From positions 1 through 64,000 of the forward strand of contig NZ_SJOH01000005.1 of NCBI RefSeq assembly GCF_004331285.1: 64,000 bases of DNA. Reading direction: 5' to 3'. Position 1 is the stretch's first letter, and each line of letters begins with the position of its first letter. This document shows positions 25,378 through 33,790 of this stretch, in pieces. This stretch comes from Acinetobacter sp. ANC 3781 (GTDB lineage: Bacteria > Pseudomonadota > Gammaproteobacteria > Pseudomonadales > Moraxellaceae). The notes beneath the pieces are model-generated. The model was not told where the DNA came from and searched no databases. It saw nothing but the letters and a program-made list of their open reading frames with translations. The translations under genes were made by a program, and so were the position numbers.

Positions 25378-26733
25378 TTGAACAACGAGTCTTCTACACT
25401 TCAGCGTGGCTTAAAGAACCGTCATATCCAACTCATCGCCATGGGCGGAGCAATTGGTACAGGCTTATTCTTAGGTTCCGCACAGGTGATTCAATCTGCA
25501 GGTCCTTCCATCATTTTGGGTTATGCCATTGGTGGTTTGATTGCATTTTTAATCATGCGTCAACTGGGTGAAATGATTGTACATGAGCCTGTAGCAGGAT
25601 CATTCAGCCATTTTGCCTTTAAATATTGGGGGAAATTTCCCGGCTTTTTAGCGGGTTGGAATTACTGGATTTTATATATTTTAGTAGCAATGACAGAGCT
25701 GACTGCTGTCGCTAAATATATTAATTACTGGTGGCCTTTTATTCCTGCATGGGCATCGGTACTGTTCTTTTTCGTTGTTATCACCTTGGTCAATCTCGGC
25801 AATGTGAAATTTTATGGTGAATCGGAATTCTGGCTTTCTATCATCAAAGTAACCGCTGTTATTTCCATGATTGTCTTTGGTGTGTATCTACTGCTCACCG
25901 CAGATGCAGGCTCAAACTCTTCATTTAGCAATCTTTGGACACATGGTGGTTTCTTCCCGAATGGTTTTGAAGGCCTGTTTTATATGCTTGCCTTCCTCAT
26001 GTTCGCCTTTGGTGGGATTGAGCTGATCGGGATGGCTGCGGCAGAAGCTAAAGATCCTGAAAAAACTATTCCTAAAGCCATTAATCAGGTGGTGTTCCGA
26101 ATTTTACTGTTCTATATCGGTTCATTGACGATTCTTTTATCGTTGGTGCCATGGAATCAGCTTGAGTTAGGTGGTCTGGATAAAAGTCCATTTGTAATGA
26201 TTTTCAGTCAACTCGGTATTGGCTGGGCAGCTCACTTACTGAATTTCATTATCTTGACTGCGGCGCTGTCTGTTTATAACAGCGGCATGTATGCCAATAG
26301 CCGTATGCTGTTTGGCTTGGCACAACAAGGCAATGCACCTAAAGTATTTAATAAAGTAAATAAACAGGGGGTGCCTATCCCTGCTGTTTTATTTTCCGCA
26401 CTGTTAATTTTTGGTTGTGTACTTTTAAACTACTTTGTGCCAGAAAATGCCTTAAGCCATCTAATATATGTGGTGGTGGGTGCATTAGTACTCAACTGGG
26501 CCATGATTACATTGACGCACTTGAAATTTAGACAGGCGATCAAACAAGCTTCCATCCAAACCAAGTTTCCTGCACTTTGGTCTCCAATCAGTAATTATTT
26601 AGTACTCCTCTTCATTGCGACCGTACTTTATATTATGTGGATGCAAGGTTTTAAAGAATCTGTACTGATGATTCCGATCTGGATTGTGATCATGTTTGGT
26701 CTATTTAAAGTACTCAAGATGAATAAAACTTAA
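25378..26733 (+). CDS. Amino-acid permease (APC family, AroP/PheP type)
   Basis: A 451-residue inner-membrane transporter with twelve hydrophobic helices. LKNRHIQLIAMGGAIGTGLFLGSA (residues 12-35) is the hallmark of the AroP/PheP/ProY/AnsP subgroup; EPVAGSFSHFAFKYWG follows. The start is TTG at 25378: the next Met is inside helix 1 and no in-frame ATG exists before the upstream stop. No strong Shine-Dalgarno is present, so translation may be weak. The particular amino acid is not determinable. Confidence 0.83.
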   Translation: MNNESSTLQRGLKNRHIQLIAMGGAIGTGLFLGSAQVIQSAGPSIILGYAIGGLIAFLIMRQLGEMIVHEPVAGSFSHFAFKYWGKFPGFLAGWNYWILYILVAMTELTAVAKYINYWWPFIPAWASVLFFFVVITLVNLGNVKFYGESEFWLSIIKVTAVISMIVFGVYLLLTADAGSNSSFSNLWTHGGFFPNGFEGLFYMLAFLMFAFGGIELIGMAAAEAKDPEKTIPKAINQVVFRILLFYIGSLTILLSLVPWNQLELGGLDKSPFVMIFSQLGIGWAAHLLNFIILTAALSVYNSGMYANSRMLFGLAQQGNAPKVFNKVNKQGVPIPAVLFSALLIFGCVLLNYFVPENALSHLIYVVVGALVLNWAMITLTHLKFRQAIKQASIQTKFPALWSPISNYLVLLFIATVLYIMWMQGFKESVLMIPIWIVIMFGLFKVLKMNKT

Positions 26734-26760
26734 GCATAAACCTTAAAGATCTGTCTTTTA

Positions 26761-26793
26761 AAAAGTTATTGTTTCGACAATAACTTTTTTTTT
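26761..26793 (+). terminator. Terminator of the amino-acid permease gene
   Basis: GTTATTGT (26765-26772), TTCG tetraloop, ACAATAAC (26777-26784) and nine T. Confidence 0.88.
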
Positions 26794-26824
26794 ATCCTTA
26801 TTTGCGCTAAATTAGCTTCGCATT

Positions 26825-26897
26825 GTGCCCTTAGCTTAACTGGATAGAGCAGTTGCCTCCTAAGTGACCGACGCGGGTTCGACTCCCGCAGGGCGCA
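26825..26897 (+). tRNA. tRNA-Arg (anticodon CCU)
   Basis: A 73-nt cloverleaf. The acceptor stem is GTGCCCT with AGGGCGC (one G-U pair), the D arm starts TAGCTT, the anticodon loop is CTCCTAA (anticodon CCU, reading AGG), and the T arm is GCGGG TTCGACT CCCGC. The discriminator is A and CCA is not encoded (CAA follows). AGG is a rare arginine codon in this genome's genes. Confidence 0.93.
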
Positions 26898-27492
26898 CAA
26901 ACTTATAAATAAGGAATAAAATTTTCGTATAAAAAAATCTCTAAGATGCCGCCTCCCTAAATAAATATTAAATCAATTTATTTTTCATGACCTTGTCATT
27001 AAGCCTTTGAAATTTATTATTTTAATAAATAAGAGCATGATTTTATTAATAATTAAGAATACATATTAAAAAATTTAAGCTAAAAATAAGAATTTACCCT
27101 ATTATGATTTAGTCCTTCCGGATCTTACATTTCTGTCGTAAATTTTGTGTAAAAAAATAATGTGATCTACATAACAAATAATTACTACACTTTTCACGAT
27201 AAATGGTTATTTTTTAATCAAATAAAAATTTACATCTAAATTAAATATATCAATATTTATCAATAATTTAAAATTAAAAAATAATGATATTTAAATTAAA
27301 AACTCCAATAAATAGTATTTTTATTCCAATTAGTTTTTCTAGAGCATTTACTCTTTTTTTTATTGTGTTATTTTTGTCACATGGAGTAACAAATGATATC
27401 TGGTTGAAAGACCGATGTTACCAAAAATTAATACTGAGCATAAATAACACTAATCTGCAGTAAAAAATTTGTACCTCAAGGAAAGACATAAA
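26898..27492. other. AT-rich region upstream of the first FadL-like gene
   Basis: These 595 bp have no supported gene. From about 27342 it carries a block of roughly 40 bp (GAGCATTTACTC, T-run, TATT) repeated upstream of the second FadL-like gene. After it lies a leader with an inverted repeat (GTAACA 27386-27391 and TGTTAC 27416-27421). Confidence 0.45.
27342..27380 (+). promoter_or_regulatory. Shared upstream block, copy 1
   Basis: GAGCATTTACTC followed by a T-run and ATT, then a matching TGTTA-TTTT stretch. The same sequence occurs at 29023-29062 before the second FadL-like gene. GAG-N6-CTC within it is a half-palindrome that could be an operator. Conservation between paralogue promoters is the only evidence for function. 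Confidence 0.45.
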
Positions 27493-28770
27493 ATGAAATT
27501 AAAAACACTTAGTACAGCAATTATTCTTGCAACAGTACCAATGACAGGTGCATTCGCAGCAGCTTTAGACCGCTCAGGTCAGTCTATTGCAGCATTCTTA
27601 CAACCAGGCAATTATTTCGAAGCAGGCATCTCAGTGCTTGATCCAAGTGTATCTGGAACCACTAATGCCAACTTAGGTAGTCAATCAACTGGTGACATGG
27701 CGGGCGATTATCACTTTCCAAGCGCAGCTTTAAAATTACAACTTACCGATCATTTCTCTTTTGGTTTACTTTATGACCAACCTTTCGGTGCAGATGCTGA
27801 ATATACATCTTCAGCGGCTTTCACACATCCATTACAAGGCAATACTTCAGTTGAAGTTGACACACAAAATTTGTCTTTAATTTTAGGTTTTCAACCGACT
27901 GAAAACTGGAATATCTATGGTGGTGGTGTTTATCAAACTGTAAAAGGTAATGTTGCATTACGTGGTGCTGCTTATAGCGTATATGGTGGATATGCAGGGG
28001 CTACTCCTGTGCCAGCTACAGTAATATCAGGATATGATGCAAATATTAGTGAAGATTCAGCTGCAGGTTGGTTAGCAGGTTTGGCATATCAAATTCCAGA
28101 AATTGCACTTAAGGCATCATTAACATATCGTTCTGAAATCAAACATAAAATAGATGTGAATGAAACTATTACCAATACGCTTGCTCACCCAGTACTTGGA
28201 CTCGTACCAGTTACAGCATTATTGCCTGGTGGTTACGTTGAAGGATCTACTGATATCACTACCCCTCAATCAGTGAACCTAGATCTTCAAAGCGGTATTA
28301 TGGAAAACACTGTTGCTTTCGCCAATATTCGTTGGGTTAATTGGAAAGATTTCTCTATTCGCCCAAATAAATTTGGTCAATTAGCAAATGCTTTAACTAC
28401 AGCAGGTTTGGTTCCGGGTCAAACTAATGGTTTTGATTTAGTGGCATATAGTGACGATCAAATTTCAGCAACTGTAGGTGTTGGGCGTAAGTTCGATGAA
28501 AAATGGGCTGGTAATGTTTCTGTAGGTTGGGATTCTGGCGCAGGTAACCCAGTTTCAACCCTTGGTCCTACTGAAGGTTACTGGAATGTTGGTTTAGGAC
28601 TACAGTTCAGCCCAGCACCAAACTATTTTATCGCTGGTGGTGTTAAATACTTCTGGTTAGGTGATGCAAAAGCTCAATCAGGCGCTCAATTTGGTACTGA
28701 TGGAACAGTTGCGAATTTCGAAGACAATGATGCGCTTGCATATGGCTTAAAAATTGGCTACCGCTTCTAA
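27493..28770 (+). CDS. FadL-family outer-membrane transport protein (first of tandem pair)
   Basis: A 425-residue outer-membrane beta-barrel of the OmpP1/FadL/TodX family, which takes up hydrophobic molecules such as long-chain fatty acids or hydrocarbons. The signal peptide spans about 1-22 (cut after AFA), the mature N-terminus is LDRSGQSIAAFLQPGNY (the hatch region), and the protein ends in Phe (IGYRF). I chose the ATG at 27493 because AAGGAAAG lies 9 bases before; a TTG at 27469 adds eight residues ahead of the signal peptide. It is followed by its own terminator and a paralogue. Confidence 0.87.
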   Translation: MKLKTLSTAIILATVPMTGAFAAALDRSGQSIAAFLQPGNYFEAGISVLDPSVSGTTNANLGSQSTGDMAGDYHFPSAALKLQLTDHFSFGLLYDQPFGADAEYTSSAAFTHPLQGNTSVEVDTQNLSLILGFQPTENWNIYGGGVYQTVKGNVALRGAAYSVYGGYAGATPVPATVISGYDANISEDSAAGWLAGLAYQIPEIALKASLTYRSEIKHKIDVNETITNTLAHPVLGLVPVTALLPGGYVEGSTDITTPQSVNLDLQSGIMENTVAFANIRWVNWKDFSIRPNKFGQLANALTTAGLVPGQTNGFDLVAYSDDQISATVGVGRKFDEKWAGNVSVGWDSGAGNPVSTLGPTEGYWNVGLGLQFSPAPNYFIAGGVKYFWLGDAKAQSGAQFGTDGTVANFEDNDALAYGLKIGYRF

Positions 28771-28793
28771 AATTATTTGATAAATCAATAAAA

Positions 28794-28819
28794 GACCATT
28801 GTTCACAATGGTCTTTTTT
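28794..28819 (+). terminator. Terminator between the two FadL-like genes
   Basis: GACCATTG (28794-28801), TTCA loop, CAATGGTC (28806-28813) and six T. It shows the paralogues are separate transcription units. Confidence 0.88.
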
Positions 28820-29022
28820 ACATTACATCTCTTGTTTTTTTAATACTCCAATCTATATGTTTCAAATTTGATCAAAAGGAATTACTGGTATTATCCTAAT
28901 TTTTTAAGTTTATTACTCTATTTTTTTACTTATAAATCATTAATATACAAAAGTATTGTTAGTACTTTTACTCTATTCAAGTTCATTTTTTGAATTAGTC
29001 AGTTCATTATCTAATCATAGCT

Positions 29023-29062
29023 GAGCATTTACTCTTTTTTTATTTATGTTACTTTTCCTTCA
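29023..29062 (+). promoter_or_regulatory. Shared upstream block, copy 2
   Basis: Second copy of the GAGCATTTACTC and T-run block, 77 bases before the ATG of the second FadL-like gene (151 bases in copy 1). The 329-bp gap between the genes otherwise contains only the terminator of the first gene and AT-rich DNA. Confidence 0.45.
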
Positions 29063-29099
29063 AATTTATTTACATAAAGCTACAACAAGGAAATGTTCC

Positions 29100-30254
29100 A
29101 TGAAGTTTACAGCTCTAAGTTCAGCTATTTTACTTAGCTTAATCCCATCAACCTCAGTTTTTGCTGCTGGCCTAGACCGCTCAGGTCAATCAATTTCAGC
29201 TTTTTTACAACCTGGTAATTATGCGGAAGCTGGAATTTCTGTTCTTGATCCTAAAGTAAAATCAAACCAACTTAATGTTGGTGATATGGCAGAAGATTAT
29301 TACTTCCCTTCTGCCGCAGTAAAGGTTCAAGCAACTGATAAAATTTCTGTAGGTCTTTTATATGACCAACCCTTTGGTGCTGATGCACAATATGAAAGTA
29401 AATTAGGTGCATTTGGTAATGGGATAGAGGGTACTGGTGTAGAAGTTAAAACACATAACATTACTGCACTGATCGGTTACCAACCGACTGAAAACTGGAA
29501 CCTCTATGCCGGTCCTGTTTACCAAACAGTGGAAGCCGACATTAAATTACGTGGTGCAGCTTACTCCTTATTAAGTGGCTACAATATTAAAGTTGATCAA
29601 GAAGAAGCCTATGGTTGGCTCGCTGGTTTTGCTTATCAAATTCCTGAAATCGCTCTTAAAGCATCAGTAACCTATCGTTCTGAGATTAAACATGAAGCAA
29701 AATCTGTAGAATCTACAACTCTTGCATCAATTAATCCTGCTTTATCATTTCTTTCATACAAAGAAAGCACTGTAGATGCGACTACCCCACAATCTGTAAA
29801 CATTGATTTACAAACAGGTATTGCTCAAAACACTTTAGCATTTGCAAATTTACGCTGGGTACACTGGGACCAATTTGCAGTTAAACCAGAATTATTAGCG
29901 CAAGCTTCAGCTTTAGCTAAAGGCAAAGCACAAAATTTAATTGACTACTCCGATGATCAATGGTCTGCAACCGTTGGCTTAGGTCATAAATTTACTAACA
30001 AATGGTCGGGTACAGCAGCAGTTGGATACGATTCTGGCGCTGGTAACCCTGTAACAACTTTAGGACCGACTGAAGGTTACTGGAGTGTTGGTATGGGTGG
30101 TCAATACAGTCCTGCTGAAAACTACTTTATTCAAGCTGGTGTTAAGTATTTCTGGTTAGGTGATGCAACCGCACAAACTGGTGGTACTCCAGTAGGCGAT
30201 TTTGAAGATAACCATGCAATTGGCTATGGTATGAAAATCGGTTACCGTTTCTAA
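29100..30254 (+). CDS. FadL-family outer-membrane transport protein (second of tandem pair)
   Basis: A 384-residue paralogue of the preceding barrel. It shares the mature N-terminus LDRSGQSISAFLQPGNY, the EAGISVLDP stretch and the C-terminal region FWLGDATAQ to GYRF, but has shorter extracellular loops. The signal peptide is about 1-22 (cut after VFA). Start at ATG 29100, with AAGGAA 9 bases before; a TTG at 29046 is too far upstream. The pair probably arose by tandem duplication and may have split substrate range. Confidence 0.87.
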   Translation: MKFTALSSAILLSLIPSTSVFAAGLDRSGQSISAFLQPGNYAEAGISVLDPKVKSNQLNVGDMAEDYYFPSAAVKVQATDKISVGLLYDQPFGADAQYESKLGAFGNGIEGTGVEVKTHNITALIGYQPTENWNLYAGPVYQTVEADIKLRGAAYSLLSGYNIKVDQEEAYGWLAGFAYQIPEIALKASVTYRSEIKHEAKSVESTTLASINPALSFLSYKESTVDATTPQSVNIDLQTGIAQNTLAFANLRWVHWDQFAVKPELLAQASALAKGKAQNLIDYSDDQWSATVGLGHKFTNKWSGTAAVGYDSGAGNPVTTLGPTEGYWSVGMGGQYSPAENYFIQAGVKYFWLGDATAQTGGTPVGDFEDNHAIGYGMKIGYRF

Positions 30255-30279
30255 TTACGTTAAAAGTAGCATTAAACAA

Positions 30280-30304
30280 GAAAGGGCGCTTATAGCGCCC
30301 TTTC
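30280..30304. terminator. Terminator between the second FadL-like gene and thrH
   Basis: An 11-bp perfect stem GAAAGGGCGCT / AGCGCCCTTTC (30280-30290 and 30294-30304) with a 3-base loop followed by TTTATT; it lies between converging genes. Confidence 0.82.
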
Positions 30305-30327
30305 TTTATTCCAATCTCTATTAAATA

Positions 30328-30945
30328 TTAAGCTGGAATGTCACGGACAGAAGCATTACGAATCGCTTGTTTTAATGCTTCATAACCATGAATTGGCGGG
30401 AATTGCGGAAATTCAGCAATCACATTTTCAGGTGCATCAAATAGGAAACCGTGGTCTGCTTCACCCAGCATCGTGGTATCGTTATACGAATCCCCCGCTG
30501 CGATCACACGGAAGTTCAAACCATGCAGTGCTTTGACCGCCTGACGTTTTTGATCCGGCTGGCGAAGTTTATAGGCAGAAATCATGCCCGTTTCATCAGT
30601 TTCTAGCTTATGACAGAAAATTGTTGGCCAGTCGAGTTGCTTCATAAGTGGATGAGCAAATTCATAGAAAGTATCTGAAAGAATAATGAGCTGGAAATGA
30701 GTACTGACCCATTTCACAAATTCTTTTGCACCTGGGAAAGGTCCCATATCTGCAATCACTTCCTGAATATCATTTAAGCCTAAACCGTGCTCTTTTAAAA
30801 TATTCAGGCGCTGTGTCATCAACACATCGTAGTCTGGGATATCACGTGTAGTGGCTTCCAATGCTTTAATTCCAGTTTTTTTGGCGAAGTTAATCCAAAT
30901 TTCTGGAACTAATACACCCTCAAGATCAAGACATACGATTTCCAT
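30328..30945 (-). CDS. thrH: ThrH: phosphoserine phosphatase / homoserine phosphotransferase
   Basis: A 205-residue HAD enzyme, the length of P. aeruginosa ThrH and very similar to it by eye (MEIVCLDLEGVLVPEIW, TTRDIPDYDVLM, ILSDTFYEF, AAGDSYNDTTML). ThrH removes phosphate from phosphoserine and can pass it to homoserine. The nucleophile motif is DLEG rather than DxD-G, normal for ThrH. Of two in-frame ATGs I chose the second (30945) because GGGAG sits 5 bases before it. It is divergent from cysH, as in Pseudomonas. Confidence 0.92.
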   Translation of the reverse strand: MEIVCLDLEGVLVPEIWINFAKKTGIKALEATTRDIPDYDVLMTQRLNILKEHGLGLNDIQEVIADMGPFPGAKEFVKWVSTHFQLIILSDTFYEFAHPLMKQLDWPTIFCHKLETDETGMISAYKLRQPDQKRQAVKALHGLNFRVIAAGDSYNDTTMLGEADHGFLFDAPENVIAEFPQFPPIHGYEALKQAIRNASVRDIPA

Positions 30946-31144
30946 GGGTTCTCCCAATGTCAGTGAAAAAATTTGCGTTATCATAGCTTAAAAATTGACG
31001 TTCCATATGCTGTTTTTTAAATCTGTTTTATTCATAAGTATTTATTTTTTAGTGCTAAGCAGGCTATTTCAATTCTATTAAAATTGTTGTGAATTAAATT
31101 AATATAGGTGTTTAAGTGTCCAAGCCTATACGCCAGGAACTGTC

Positions 31145-31879
31145 ATGACTACAATCCCCACCATTGACCTTGTTGATGCACTTGCATCTGAATATACTGA
31201 TAAATCTCCCAGCGAGATTCTGGAGCTTGCTTTAAGTCAAGAAGGCGAAATTGCCATTTCATTTTCAGGTGCTGAAGATGTGGTTTTGATTGATATGGCT
31301 TCTCATCTGGGTAAACCTTTCCGTGTCTTTAGTTTAGATACTGGTCGGCTGCATGCAGAAACCTATCAATTTATAGAAACCGTGCGTAATCACTATAAAA
31401 TTGATATCGAAATTTGTTTCCCAGAGACGGAAACTGTTCAGCAATTTACAACTGAAAAAGGTTTATTTAGTTTCTATCGTGATGGACACCAAGAATGTTG
31501 TGGTATTCGCAAAGTTAAACCGTTACGTAAAAAACTGGCAACCTTAGATGGCTGGATTACTGGTCAGCGTAAAGACCAAAGTCCAGGTACACGTAATGAA
31601 ATTCCTGTAGTTCAGGCCGATGCAGGTTTTTCTGGACCCGGAAAGCAACTGATCAAATATAATCCCCTGGCTAACTGGTCAAGCGCTGATGTATGGAATT
31701 ATATTCGCATGATGGAAATTCCTTATAATCCCTTACATGAACGTGGTTTCATTTCTATTGGTTGTGAACCGTGTACACGCGCTGTCCTCCCAAATCAACA
31801 TGAACGTGAGGGTCGCTGGTGGTGGGAAGAAGCCACGCATAAAGAATGTGGCTTACATGCCGGAAATTTAAAAAAATAA
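31145..31879 (+). CDS. cysH: Assimilatory sulfate reductase, APS/PAPS type
   Basis: A 244-residue CysH that reduces adenylyl sulfate to sulfite with thioredoxin as donor. Cys118-Cys119, Cys207 and Cys210 (CEPC) supply the 4Fe-4S cluster ligands that mark the APS-reducing type, and Cys235 in ECGLH is the catalytic cysteine. [10 protein letters not shown] and LDTGRLH bind substrate. AGGAAC precedes the ATG. A strong terminator follows. Confidence 0.93.
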   Translation: MTTIPTIDLVDALASEYTDKSPSEILELALSQEGEIAISFSGAEDVVLIDMASHLGKPFRVFSLDTGRLHAETYQFIETVRNHYKIDIEICFPETETVQQFTTEKGLFSFYRDGHQECCGIRKVKPLRKKLATLDGWITGQRKDQSPGTRNEIPVVQADAGFSGPGKQLIKYNPLANWSSADVWNYIRMMEIPYNPLHERGFISIGCEPCTRAVLPNQHEREGRWWWEEATHKECGLHAGNLKK

Positions 31880-31888
31880 TCTTTTCAA

Positions 31889-31916
31889 AAAAAGCCACTG
31901 TTTTTAGTGGCTTTTT
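31889..31916 (+). terminator. Terminator of cysH
   Basis: AAAAAGCCACT (31889-31899), loop GTTTTT, AGTGGCTTTTT (31906-31916). Confidence 0.88.
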
Positions 31917-32050
31917 GTTCACTTTTCCTTACATAGAAAGCGGTTCTTTTATTTTTGAAAAAAGATATACTGAAAAAACGGTTTTTATAATTCTAACAAG
32001 CCTGTTCAAACAAGAACAGCCAATGAAATTGCAGTGAGGCATTCCACGCT

Positions 32051-33433
32051 ATGCGTCCATTACACCCTATTGATTTTATTTTTTTGTCACTAGAAAAACG
32101 TCAGCAACCGATGCATGTCGGTGGACTCTTTTTATTTCAAATTCCTGATAATGCACCTGACACATTTATTCAAGACCTCGTTGCCGATATCCGTAAGTCC
32201 AAGTGTCTTCCTGTTGCACCTTTTAATAATAAACTGAATGGCCTATTTTGGGATGAAGACCAGGAATTTGATTTAGACCACCATTTTCGTCACATTGCAC
32301 TTCCTCACCCAGGTCGAATCCGTGAATTACTGACTTATATTTCACAAGAACATAGCGCTTTGCTTGATCGGGCTAAACCACTTTGGACCTGTAATATTAT
32401 TGAAGGGATTGAAGGCAACCGCTTTGCCATGTATTTTAAAATTCACCATGCGATGGTAGATGGAATTGCAGGCATGCGCTTAGTTGAAAAATCATTGTCG
32501 CAAGATCCAGCGGCCAAAAGTATTGTGCCACTGTGGTGTGTTGAACCCCCTCGCGCTAAACGTTTTAAAGAACCCCAGAAGAAGAGTCGCATAAAAAAAA
32601 TTATGGGTGCTTTAAAAGAACAATTAGAGTCGACCCCAAAAGTCATGTATGAATTATCTCAAACTATCTTTAAAGATATGGGACGTAATCCTGACTACGT
32701 TTCAAGTTTCCAGGCTCCAAGCAGTATTTTAAATCAGCGTGTGAGTTCATCACGCCGTTTCGCAGCACAATCTTTTGAACTGGATCGCTTAAGCAAGATT
32801 GCCAAAGCACTCGGTGTGACCATTAATGATGTGGTACTGGCTATTTGTTCGGGTGCATTACGTGAATATTTGCTCAGCCAACACGCTTTACCGAAAAAAC
32901 CGCTAATCGCCATGGTTCCTGCTTCAATTCGTGATGATAATTCTGATGTATCTAACCGTATCACCATGATTCTAGCCAATCTGGGCACGAATAAAGAAAC
33001 GCCATTAGAACGTCTGCAAATTATTCGGCGTAGTGTTTTAAATGCGAAACAGCGTTTCAAACGAATGAATTCAAACCAAATTTTAAACTATAGCGCATTG
33101 GTTTATGGTGCAGCGGGCTTAAATATTGTGTCAGGCATGATGCCAAAACGCCAAGCATTCAATATTGTGATTTCCAATGTTCCAGGACCACGTGAACCGT
33201 TATATTGGAATGGCGCCAAATTAGATGCACTCTACCCCGCTTCGATTGTTCTAGATGGTCAAGCTCTCAATATTACGATGACCAGTTATTTGGATAAATT
33301 GGAAGTAGGCTTAACAGGCTGTCGAAATGCATTACCTAAAATGCAAAATCTCCTGACTCACTTGGAAGATGAAATTCAGCGATTTGAAGAGATCGTGGGT
33401 CAAGAAAACTCAAAGTTACGCGCGGTGAGTTAA
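32051..33433 (+). CDS. atfA: Bifunctional wax ester synthase / diacylglycerol acyltransferase
   Basis: A 460-residue WS/DGAT, closely matching my recollection of A. baylyi AtfA from the first residue (MRPLHPIDFIFLSLEKRQQP). The catalytic HHxxxDG is His132-His133 to Asp137-Gly138 (HHAMVDG); NDVVLA and the PLW motif (PLWTC) are also present. It esterifies fatty alcohols or diacylglycerol with acyl-CoA to make storage wax esters and triacylglycerols on the inner face of the membrane. GAGG lies about 12 bases before the ATG. It is monocistronic. Confidence 0.95.
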   Translation: MRPLHPIDFIFLSLEKRQQPMHVGGLFLFQIPDNAPDTFIQDLVADIRKSKCLPVAPFNNKLNGLFWDEDQEFDLDHHFRHIALPHPGRIRELLTYISQEHSALLDRAKPLWTCNIIEGIEGNRFAMYFKIHHAMVDGIAGMRLVEKSLSQDPAAKSIVPLWCVEPPRAKRFKEPQKKSRIKKIMGALKEQLESTPKVMYELSQTIFKDMGRNPDYVSSFQAPSSILNQRVSSSRRFAAQSFELDRLSKIAKALGVTINDVVLAICSGALREYLLSQHALPKKPLIAMVPASIRDDNSDVSNRITMILANLGTNKETPLERLQIIRRSVLNAKQRFKRMNSNQILNYSALVYGAAGLNIVSGMMPKRQAFNIVISNVPGPREPLYWNGAKLDALYPASIVLDGQALNITMTSYLDKLEVGLTGCRNALPKMQNLLTHLEDEIQRFEEIVGQENSKLRAVS

Positions 33434-33461
33434 CCGCAATTTCTAAAAAATAAATATGAAT

Positions 33462-33493
33462 AAATTAAGGGGCTTTTATCAGCCCCTTAATTT
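33462..33493. terminator. Terminator of atfA, overlapping the end of a small convergent gene
   Basis: AAATTAAGGGGCT (33462-33474), 6-base loop, AGCCCCTTAATTT (33481-33493) and further T. The stop codon of the opposite 56-codon gene (33487-33489) lies inside the stem. Confidence 0.86.
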
Positions 33494-33657
33494 TTAATAC
33501 TACGGCATTGATTTAATAATTGATGACAGACCGAACGAATCATGGCGGCAGTAATTTGAACCTCTTTACCCTGCTCATCAACAATATAACCATTTTGTAT
33601 TGCTTTATTATCTAACGCTTTCAGACTTTTTTTAATAACGACTTGGCTCATACTCAT
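33487..33657 (-). CDS. Small conserved-looking protein, 56 aa (PA1571-like)
   Basis: A short gene. The ATG at 33657 has GAGG followed by six bases ahead of it (AGAGGTAAGAC), an excellent ribosome site. A second ATG two codons later is less well placed. The product is basic at its N-terminus (VVIKKSLKALDNK) with a compact GYIVDEQGKEVQITAAMIRSVC core that recalls the PA1571 family of small proteins; that family call is tentative. There is no signal peptide or membrane segment. Function unknown. Its stop lies in the atfA terminator. Confidence 0.7.
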   Translation of the reverse strand: MSMSQVVIKKSLKALDNKAIQNGYIVDEQGKEVQITAAMIRSVCHQLLNQCRSIKN

Positions 33658-33790
33658 GTCTTACCTCTTTTTGCTAAGCCAAAAAGGGAGAATTTGGCTT
33701 TGGCTATTGGTGTATGACTAGTATTAGAAATTCTACTTCGAAAGTAAAATTTCAGATGTAACAAGTATTTAACGACATTCTGTTACAATT

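Noticed and set aside
26825..26897. tRNA-Arg as an occupied integration site
   Set aside because: No integrase gene lies nearby and no copy of the tRNA 3' end is seen further on in the window.
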